This document shows positions 1 through 5,499 of a stretch of 8,608 nt of DNA, piece by piece. This DNA is from Flavobacterium psychrophilum (lineage in GTDB: Bacteria; Bacteroidota; Bacteroidia; Flavobacteriales; Flavobacteriaceae). Within the stretch, counting starts at the first letter, position 1, and every line of letters starts with the position of its first letter. The stretch covers positions 66,194-74,801 of the forward strand of contig DZCQ01000009.1 in assembly GCA_022730285.1 (NCBI GenBank), written 5' to 3'. The translations under genes and the position numbers were made by a program. A model generated the notes under the pieces. It saw only the letters and a program-made list of their open reading frames with translations, searched no databases and was not told the DNA's origin.

Positions 1-7
1 GATTTTT

Positions 8-661
8 TTAAAGAACCATTTCTGGAATATCGCCTTCAATAATTAAGGTTGCTTCGGTTGCTTCAATAATTTGCTGCACAGTTGTATTTGGTGCTCTTTC
101 GATAAGTTTAAACCCTTGTTTAGTTACTTCCAAAACTGCTAGTTCGGTGACTATTTTTTTTACACATCCAACTCCTGTTAGTGGTAAGGTACAGTTTTTT
201 AGTATTTTACTTTCCCCTGCTTTATTTACATGCATCATTGCTACGATAATATTTTCAGCAGAAGCTACTAAATCCATGGCTCCACCCATTCCCTTTACCA
301 TTTTGCCAGGAATTTTCCAATTAGCAATATCTCCGTTTTCAGAAACTTCCATAGCGCCTAAAATGGTTAAATCCACATGTTGTCCTCTAATCATGCCAAA
401 GCTGAATGCCGAATCAAAAAAACTTGCTCCTGGTAGTGTGGTTATTGTTTGTTTTCCTGCATTTATCAAATCAGCATCTTCTTCGCCATCTATTGGGAAT
501 GGTCCCATTCCTAACACCCCATTTTCGCTTTGAAATTCTACCTGAATGCCTTCTTGCACATAGTTTGCAACAAGTGTAGGAATTCCAATCCCTAGATTTA
601 CATAATAGCCATCTTGCACTTCTTGTGCTATCCGTTTTGCAATGTCTTCTTTGGTAAGCAT
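8..661 (-). CDS. scoB: 3-oxoacid CoA-transferase, beta subunit (subunit B)
   Basis: The 217-residue protein is a complete class I CoA-transferase beta subunit. This enzyme family moves CoA from a donor such as succinyl-CoA to a 3-oxoacid such as acetoacetate, in the cytoplasm, through a glutamyl-CoA intermediate on the beta subunit. The active-site signature FQSENGVLG is present, placing the catalytic glutamate at E46. Near the N-terminus is the family's GIGIPTLV segment (about residues 24-31), and glycine-rich [14 protein letters not shown] lies mid-protein. The length is normal for a separate B subunit, and the start fits the usual N-terminus just before the AKRIA helix. The partner subunit is not adjacent: scoA lies about 7.2 kb away on the other strand. 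The exact acyl substrate (acetoacetate, butyrate or another) cannot be read from the sequence. Confidence in the family is high. Confidence 0.95.
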   Translation of the reverse strand: MLTKEDIAKRIAQEVQDGYYVNLGIGIPTLVANYVQEGIQVEFQSENGVLGMGPFPIDGEEDADLINAGKQTITTLPGASFFDSAFSFGMIRGQHVDLTILGAMEVSENGDIANWKIPGKMVKGMGGAMDLVASAENIIVAMMHVNKAGESKILKNCTLPLTGVGCVKKIVTELAVLEVTKQGFKLIERAPNTTVQQIIEATEATLIIEGDIPEMVL

Positions 662-699
662 GGTATTTTATAATTTAATTATGATGTAAATTTACAAAA

Positions 700-730
700 C
701 AAATTAACATTTTAGCTATTCTATACAAAA
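700..730 (-). promoter_or_regulatory. Probable scoB promoter (Bacteroidetes type)
   Basis: Read on the minus strand, TTTTG (730-726) is followed after 18 bases by TTAATTTG (707-700). This resembles the Bacteroidetes -33 TTG / -7 TAnnTTTG pattern, with one mismatch in the -7 box. It would give a leader of roughly 30 nt before the scoB ATG at 661. The -33 element overlaps the A/T tract of the upstream terminator. This is a motif match only. Confidence 0.4.
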
Positions 731-758
731 AAACCGTCTCTTTATAGAAACGGTTTTT
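729..758 (-). terminator. Rho-independent terminator of the metalloprotease gene
   Basis: The arms 729-740 (AAAAACCGTCTC) and 747-758 (GAAACGGTTTTT) pair over 12 positions with a single C-A mismatch, around a 6-base TTTATA loop. On the minus strand the stem is followed by a run of seven T (733-727, overlapping the stem base). It lies about 25 bp beyond the protease stop codon and before scoB, so it should end the protease transcript and make scoB a separate unit. The T run on the plus strand would also allow termination in that direction. Confidence 0.75.
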
Positions 759-783
759 AAATTAAGTAGTTCAGTTTTTAAAT

Positions 784-3423
784 TTATTCTACTACAATTC
801 GTTTTACGGTTTTTTTAGCACCATCAATTATAGAAACTAAATAAACCCCTGTTGCAATTTTATTCAAATGGATATTTTGATTAAATGCTCCAGTGTTAGA
901 AAAAGATTTTTGATAAACTTCTCTTCCTTGTATATCATGTACATTTATTTCGATGTCATTTGACGATTCTGAATTAAATTTAATAGTAAAATTACCAGAA
1001 TTTGGATTTGGGTATAAACTAAAGTTGTCAAACTCAAATTCTTTATTCGCTAGAGCATAAATAGTGCTACAAACAGTTAAAGTGTAGGAATTGATAGTTC
1101 CTGTATCTGCTGCAGCATTGTCATTAACACCAAAAGTCCAAGTCCCGTTAGGGTTTTCGCCATTTAGTGTAGATAATGCTTGTGCTGGAATTACATTTCC
1201 TGTAATTGTTGTAGCACAAACTATTGCACTTCCTTGATCATCAAAGGTTGCATTTATATTATTGTTATTTGTACAAGATCTTGAAAACACGTTTACTTGT
1301 GTTCCTGCAGGGCTTAATACGGCAACTAATATATCTCCTATGTATGTATGGGTTAAATTTACCGCTAAGTTCACATCAGTAATTGCATCGGTTGTAGTTA
1401 CATTAAGCCCATGTGTTAAATAAGTAGTGGTGTTGTCTGGAATAGCAGCATTTGGATTAATTGTATAATTATTACAAGTATTTGTTTGTGTGTATCCTAT
1501 TAAGATTGGTTTTGCATTAATATCATAATATATATGACCTGTAGGTCTTACCATAACTCTAGCATCTGTAGATGTTACATTTGGAACTGTAATATTTTCT
1601 GTACCGTCATTAGGTGTATTTGCTACTAATACTGTTGGGAACGTTAATCCTCCATCTGTTGAAAGCAAAATATCTACATTTGCAGATCCTGGTAGTGTGG
1701 TAGTGTTATTTACTGTCCAAACTATATTTTCGGTTGTTCCTTGTGTCCAACTTTGTCCACTAGTTGCTTGCGAAGTTACCTCAAAAGGACCTACAGTACC
1801 ACTAACAGTTATTACAGAATTGTCAAAATTGGTTTGTCCTCCACCTAGAACATTGTCTCTTACAGTTAGTCTAAAATTTAATGTACGTGCCACAGAGCTT
1901 AACGCTTCTATCGCAATTTCTTCACCTTGTGTGGTTTGACTATTTGCTAAAACTGTTTCCAGTCTTGGCATGTATCTTACTCCTGTGCTTTTTGGAGCAT
2001 AAGACATCCAGTTTGGTCCTGCAGTTTTGTCAACAGCAGCAGGGCATGCGGTTTGTAATTGTGCCGCAGCAGCATCATTGTACTGTTCCCAGCAATAGCT
2101 TAAAGTTCCGCCACCTGCATCTGTTGCAGTTCCAGTAAGGATAAATGGAGTACTTTTCGGAATAGTATAATCTGCACCTGCATTAACCGAAGGAGCACTA
2201 TGAGAGATGGTTGTTTCTACAGGGCAGGTTTTTCCAGTCATATTTGTTTGAATTTGTGCAATATTCCCTGCGTGAAAATGCTCGTCTGAGTGTAGTTGCA
2301 CATCATAAGAAGTAATACCTGCATACCCCATAATGGTAGATCCTGAGCCTACTTCAAAATTAACAGAGTTGTTCTCACTGCTAAAAGAAAAGGTATGATT
2401 TGCTCCATATTGGTGACCCATTTCGTGAGCTACAAAATCTATGTCAAAGTTATCCCCTATAGGGCTTGTACTTGTGGTGTAGCCGCTTCCTTTATCTGCA
2501 GAATCACACACACAACCAATACAACCAGCATTCCCATTGTTTCCAATTGCAGATACAAGATGCCCTATGTCATAATTAGCACTCCCTACATTGGTATCTA
2601 GTGCAGATTGAAGTTCTGAGTTGTAGTTAGTATCATCATTGCCATAAGGATCGTTAGTAGAGTCTAAATACAAAACACTTGTATTGTTCACTAGGTTCAT
2701 GTGTATTGCTAAATCTTTTTCAAAAACACCATTTACTCTTGTCATAGTATTATTAACAGCTGCTAAAACAGAAGAAGTTGTGCCGCCATGAAAGGCAGCA
2801 TATTCTCCTGTACAAGACATTGCTAGTCTAAAAGTTAATAATTTTCCTACACTAGAGCGACTAGTACTTTGGGCTTGTGGCAACAAAGAATTAGCTAGAT
2901 TTTTATCATCGGTAGAACAATTCCAAGGTAATCTTTGTGTTTCACTAGCAGCACTAAACACTGCATAAACAGAACCATCGGCAGAGTAAGGCTCCATGAA
3001 TTCATTCTCTTTGTCTGTTCTAAAAACCATAGTTTGTATTCCTTGTGGAGAAATACTTAATTTTAAAGTAGCATGCTTATCTGTAATTCCCTGACCAGAA
3101 TATGCTCTTATTTCAGGAAATTTAGCTTGCAAATCTGCATCAAAGTTAGAAGATTCAAACAGTTGAAATTGCTCTAATTTTCCGCTAGAATTAGGCAAAG
3201 AAATAATTGCTCCTTTCTTAGAAAGCAGCTCTTGTTTTAAGATAGTAAGATTTAAGTTGTATAAATCAAATTTTTTAGGGAAAGAAACTCTTTCTGCCCC
3301 TTTGCTTACATTTATTTTACTAGCTTCTCCTTTATATGACGACCAAAATCTATCTGTTTGGGCACTTAAAGAGATGCTTAAAAATAGTAATAGTAACGTG
3401 GATAGTACTAATTTTTTCATCAT
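784..3423 (-). CDS. Secreted reprolysin-like zinc metalloprotease with P-domain and T9SS type A sorting domain
   Basis: This 879-residue protein is a predicted extracellular metzincin protease. It starts with a signal peptide (KK, then a Leu-rich core, ending LSAQ near residues 19-22), followed by an N-terminal region of about 170 residues that is probably a propeptide. The catalytic domain (about 195-400) carries the zinc motif HEMGHQYGANH (H333, E334, H337, H343) and a Met-turn STIMGYAG with M365, as in M12B/reprolysin-like enzymes. Next come a PKD-like or Ig-like stretch (about 410-540), a beta-rich SWTQGTTENIVW-type domain (about 545-645) and a proprotein-convertase-type P-domain (about 650-790). 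The end is a T9SS type A sorting domain from about 803 (YPNP at 804-807, last residues KRIVVE). The protein should cross the inner membrane by Sec and the outer membrane by T9SS. Two ATG codons stand in tandem; the second, at 3420, is an equally good start. Substrate is unknown. Confidence 0.93.
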   Translation of the reverse strand: MMKKLVLSTLLLLFLSISLSAQTDRFWSSYKGEASKINVSKGAERVSFPKKFDLYNLNLTILKQELLSKKGAIISLPNSSGKLEQFQLFESSNFDADLQAKFPEIRAYSGQGITDKHATLKLSISPQGIQTMVFRTDKENEFMEPYSADGSVYAVFSAASETQRLPWNCSTDDKNLANSLLPQAQSTSRSSVGKLLTFRLAMSCTGEYAAFHGGTTSSVLAAVNNTMTRVNGVFEKDLAIHMNLVNNTSVLYLDSTNDPYGNDDTNYNSELQSALDTNVGSANYDIGHLVSAIGNNGNAGCIGCVCDSADKGSGYTTSTSPIGDNFDIDFVAHEMGHQYGANHTFSFSSENNSVNFEVGSGSTIMGYAGITSYDVQLHSDEHFHAGNIAQIQTNMTGKTCPVETTISHSAPSVNAGADYTIPKSTPFILTGTATDAGGGTLSYCWEQYNDAAAAQLQTACPAAVDKTAGPNWMSYAPKSTGVRYMPRLETVLANSQTTQGEEIAIEALSSVARTLNFRLTVRDNVLGGGQTNFDNSVITVSGTVGPFEVTSQATSGQSWTQGTTENIVWTVNNTTTLPGSANVDILLSTDGGLTFPTVLVANTPNDGTENITVPNVTSTDARVMVRPTGHIYYDINAKPILIGYTQTNTCNNYTINPNAAIPDNTTTYLTHGLNVTTTDAITDVNLAVNLTHTYIGDILVAVLSPAGTQVNVFSRSCTNNNNINATFDDQGSAIVCATTITGNVIPAQALSTLNGENPNGTWTFGVNDNAAADTGTINSYTLTVCSTIYALANKEFEFDNFSLYPNPNSGNFTIKFNSESSNDIEINVHDIQGREVYQKSFSNTGAFNQNIHLNKIATGVYLVSIIDGAKKTVKRIVVE

Positions 3424-3445
3424 TATTTAATATTAGGTTAAAGTA

Positions 3446-3453
3446 CAAAGGTA
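3446..3453 (-). promoter_or_regulatory. Possible -7 promoter element of the metalloprotease gene
   Basis: On the minus strand TACCTTTG (3453-3446) matches the Bacteroidetes -7 consensus TAnnTTTG exactly, 22 bp before the protease ATG. That would give a very short leader. No TTG stands at the expected -33 distance, where the sequence is nearly all A and T, so the promoter is only half supported. Confidence 0.4.
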
Positions 3454-3493
3454 GTTATAAAATATTTATTTTTTACTTTTTTACATAAATTTT

Positions 3494-3586
3494 ATGATTT
3501 TTGTTAAAAATACGAAAAGAATCTTGTGGATTGTGTGGTATAAAGTAAGGGTGGTTGTAAATTATTTTTACTTCAATATACTTTAG
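3494..3586 (+). CDS. Doubtful 30-codon small ORF in the divergent intergenic region
   Basis: An ATG at 3494 opens a 30-codon frame ending in TAG at 3584-3586, just where the strong hairpin begins. The peptide would be hydrophobic and basic (MIFVKNTKRILWIVWYKVRV, then VVNYFYFNIL), with two Trp residues and a membrane-like character. I recognise no family. No Shine-Dalgarno site or convincing promoter precedes it, although TACTTTTT at 3474-3481 is a near match to a -7 box. An open frame of this length is not rare by chance in an AT-rich spacer. It is listed because its stop codon abuts a terminator-like stem. Confidence 0.12.
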   Translation: MIFVKNTKRILWIVWYKVRVVVNYFYFNIL

Positions 3587-3630
3587 GTGGGTTCCAAAAA
3601 CAGCCGTCAGTTAATTTTTAGAACCCACCT
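3585..3630 (+). terminator. Strong hairpin, terminator-like, between divergent genes
   Basis: AGGTGGGTTC (3585-3594) and GAACCCACCT (3621-3630) form a perfect 10-bp stem. After a C-A mismatch it continues with AAAAA (3596-3600) against TTTTT (3615-3619), leaving a 14-base loop. It is followed on the plus strand by TTATTGTTTT, an interrupted T tract, so plus-strand termination is possible. The position is odd because no confident gene is transcribed toward it: the protease reads away to the left, and the predicted ricT promoter lies just downstream. It could end a small transcript, act in a longer ricT leader, or be a structured relic. The pairing is certain; the function is not. Confidence 0.5.
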
Positions 3631-3633
3631 TTA

Positions 3634-3661
3634 TTGTTTTACATAAAAAATACTATCTTTA
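3634..3661 (+). promoter_or_regulatory. Probable promoter of the ricT-gldH-PBP1A cluster
   Basis: TTG at 3634-3636 is followed after 17 bases by TATCTTTA (3654-3661), one mismatch from TAnnTTTG. Transcription would start near 3668 and give a leader of about 50 nt before the ricT ATG. The -33 element sits in the T-rich tail right after the 3585-3630 hairpin. This is a motif match only. Confidence 0.45.
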
Positions 3662-3673
3662 CCAATTAATCGT

Positions 3674-3697
3674 TTTTAAGTTAAATTTTAAGTTGCA
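3674..3697 (+). repeat. 12-bp tandem direct repeat in the ricT leader
   Basis: TTTTAAGTTAAA (3674-3685) is followed directly by TTTTAAGTTGCA (3686-3697), identical at 10 of 12 positions with the first nine the same. It lies just downstream of the predicted start of transcription, where a regulator could bind as a dimer. AT-rich spacers produce such repeats by chance, so a regulatory role is only a suggestion. Confidence 0.3.
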
Positions 3698-3707
3698 ATA
3701 TAGCAAC
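3692..3707 (+). other. Short hairpin in the ricT 5' leader
   Basis: GTTGC (3692-3696) and GCAAC (3703-3707) form a perfect 5-bp stem with a 6-base AATATA loop, ending 13 bases before the ricT start codon. No Shine-Dalgarno sequence is present between the stem and the ATG. The stem could influence ribosome access in the leader, but it is short and may be chance. Confidence 0.3.
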
Positions 3708-3720
3708 ATCTAATTATATT

Positions 3721-5022
3721 ATGGCATGTACTAACTGCTCTACTTCCGATGGAGGTGCTCCAAAAGGTTGTGGAAATAAAGGGAATTGTGGCACGGATAG
3801 CTGCAACAAATTAACTGTTTTTGACTGGCTCTCCAATATGACTTTGCCAACAGGACAGGCTTTGTTTAATTGTGTAGAAGTTCGTTTTAAAAATGGACGT
3901 AAAGAGTACTTTAAAAATACCGAAAACTTAACTTTAAGCATGGGAGATATTGTTGCAACCGAAGCTTCTCCAGGTCATGACATTGGTGTTGTAACCTTAA
4001 CAGGAGAGCTTGTGCGAGTGCAAATGAAGAAAAAAGGAGTTGTGCTAAATGATCAAATTTCTAAAATATATAGAAAAGCGTCGCAAAAAGATATTGATAC
4101 TTGGGTTACAGCAAGAGATAAAGAAGAACCAATGAAGGTTAAAGCAAGAGAAATTGCAATTGCCTTAAAGTTAGAAATGAAAATATCAGATATTGAATTT
4201 CAAGGAGATGGATCTAAGGCAACATTCTATTACACTGCCAATGATAGGGTAGATTTTAGACAACTAATTCGGGAATTTGCTAGCAATTTTAACACTCGCA
4301 TCGAGATGAAGCAAGTAGGGCTAAGACAAGAAGCCGCTAGACTAGGCGGCATAGGTTCTTGTGGTAGAGAATTGTGTTGTTCTACTTGGTTAACAGACTT
4401 TAGAAGCGTAAACACATCGGCAGCAAGATACCAGCAACTTTCTTTAAACCCTCAAAAATTAGCCGGACAATGTGGAAAATTAAAGTGTTGTTTAAATTAT
4501 GAATTAGACACCTATCTAGATGCTTTGAAGCATATTCCATCAATGGAAACGAAAATTTTTACCGAAAAAGGAGAAGCAATTTGTCAAAAAATTGATATTT
4601 TTAAAGAATTAATGTGGTTTGCCTATGTTGGAAATTTTGCACAATGGCATGTTATAACGGTAGAAAATGTAAAAGAAATAATAGAACAAAATAAACAAAA
4701 AATCAAGGTCTCCGCACTTGAAGATTTTGCTATAGAAATAGAAAAACCAGCAGTAGAAAAAACATTTCAAAATGCAATGGGGCAAGATAGCTTGACTAGA
4801 TTTGATCAACCTAAAAGGAGTAATAATAAAAATCGTCGCCCACAACCTACAAAAAATCCTGTACAACAAGCAATAAAGCAAGATTCAAGAAGCAATAATA
4901 CTAAAAACACACCAAAAAACAAACCGCTTGTAACTCCTAAAAATAACAAGGCAAATGCTACTAGTAAACCAACATCTAACGGGCCAAAAATTAGAAATGA
5001 AAAAAAAGATTTTAATAAATAG
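3721..5022 (+). CDS. ricT: RicT/YaaT-like PSP1-domain protein, predicted iron-sulfur regulatory subunit
   Basis: The 433-residue protein belongs to the PSP1 / RicT (YaaT) family. In Bacillus subtilis, RicT works with RicA and RicF, binds an iron-sulfur cluster and guides RNase Y in mRNA maturation; the role in Bacteroidetes is not established. The N-terminus is cysteine-rich (C3, C6, C17, C23, C28) and leads into LTVFDWLSNM. The PSP1 core carries the family cysteine motifs CGRELCC (C214, C219, C220) and GQCGKLKCC (C251, C256, C257). From about residue 355 the tail is Lys/Asn/Gln/Pro-rich, low in complexity and strongly basic, and probably disordered. This makes the protein much longer than the Bacillus one. 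The start is supported by the cysteine-rich beginning, typical of Bacteroidetes homologues. It is the first gene of a rightward cluster, and its last 26 bp overlap gldH. Confidence 0.92.
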   Translation: MACTNCSTSDGGAPKGCGNKGNCGTDSCNKLTVFDWLSNMTLPTGQALFNCVEVRFKNGRKEYFKNTENLTLSMGDIVATEASPGHDIGVVTLTGELVRVQMKKKGVVLNDQISKIYRKASQKDIDTWVTARDKEEPMKVKAREIAIALKLEMKISDIEFQGDGSKATFYYTANDRVDFRQLIREFASNFNTRIEMKQVGLRQEAARLGGIGSCGRELCCSTWLTDFRSVNTSAARYQQLSLNPQKLAGQCGKLKCCLNYELDTYLDALKHIPSMETKIFTEKGEAICQKIDIFKELMWFAYVGNFAQWHVITVENVKEIIEQNKQKIKVSALEDFAIEIEKPAVEKTFQNAMGQDSLTRFDQPKRSNNKNRRPQPTKNPVQQAIKQDSRSNNTKNTPKNKPLVTPKNNKANATSKPTSNGPKIRNEKKDFNK

Positions 5023-5497
5023 TTTCATAGTCTCTATACTTTTTTTACTGGCAACTTCTTGCGATAATTCTCAAGTGTATGATGAGTATTATACCTTTAA
5101 AAGCGGATGGAACAGCAAGGAGAATGTACACTTTTCTTTTAATCAAAAAGCGTCTAAAAAGCATTATAATTTGTTTTTTAATCTGCGTTGTAATAATGAA
5201 TATGAATTTAACAACCTATTTTTAATAACAAAATTAGAAAGTCCAAAAGGATTAATTAAAGTAGATACACTAGAATACCAAATTGCAAATCCTGATGGAT
5301 CCTTATTAGGGGCAGGATTTTCTGATTTAAAAGAAAGTAAACTTTGGTACAAAGAAAAAGTTACATTTACAGAAACGGGAACTTATAAATTAACCATTGA
5401 ACAAGCTGTAAGAAAGGCAGGGAAGAACAACAAAGAAAAACAACTAAACGGAATTACAGAGATAGGCTTTAGAATAGAATCATTAGACACTAAATAA
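4997..5497 (+). CDS. gldH: Gliding motility lipoprotein GldH
   Basis: The 166-residue protein is a predicted lipoprotein. It has an N-terminal MKKK, a hydrophobic core and the lipobox LATSC, giving lipidation at C22 followed by DNSQ. The body matches my recall of GldH: YYTFKSGWN near the N-terminus of the mature part, then KHYNLFFNLR, and near the C-terminus a GITEIGFRIE segment. In Flavobacterium johnsoniae, GldH is needed for gliding and chitin use; its exact role in the machinery is less clear than that of GldK-N. I chose the start at 4997 because it places the signal peptide at the N-terminus. An in-frame ATG at 4955 would add 14 residues (MLLVNQHLTGQKLE) ahead of it. The gene begins inside the 3' end of ricT, with no Shine-Dalgarno site, which suggests translational coupling. 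It ends 2 bp before the PBP gene. Confidence 0.88.
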   Translation: MKKKILINSFIVSILFLLATSCDNSQVYDEYYTFKSGWNSKENVHFSFNQKASKKHYNLFFNLRCNNEYEFNNLFLITKLESPKGLIKVDTLEYQIANPDGSLLGAGFSDLKESKLWYKEKVTFTETGTYKLTIEQAVRKAGKNNKEKQLNGITEIGFRIESLDTK

Positions 5498-5499
5498 AA

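Noticed and set aside
147..533. 128-codon plus-strand frame opposite scoB
   Set aside because: It is antisense to a gene with the full CoA-transferase signature, has no recognisable domain, and reads as the reverse shadow of the coding strand.
3714..3941. 75-codon minus-strand frame spanning the ricT start
   Set aside because: It is antisense to the conserved cysteine-rich N-terminus of RicT, and no family features are visible.
4609..4881. 90-codon minus-strand frame inside ricT
   Set aside because: It is a Phe/Tyr/Ile-rich product produced by the Lys/Asn-rich opposite strand, with no promoter and no known domain, so it is a shadow of ricT.
4955..4996. Upstream in-frame start for gldH
   Set aside because: It would put 14 polar residues before the KKK signal peptide and extend the overlap with ricT. 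The ATG at 4997 gives a standard lipoprotein signal peptide.
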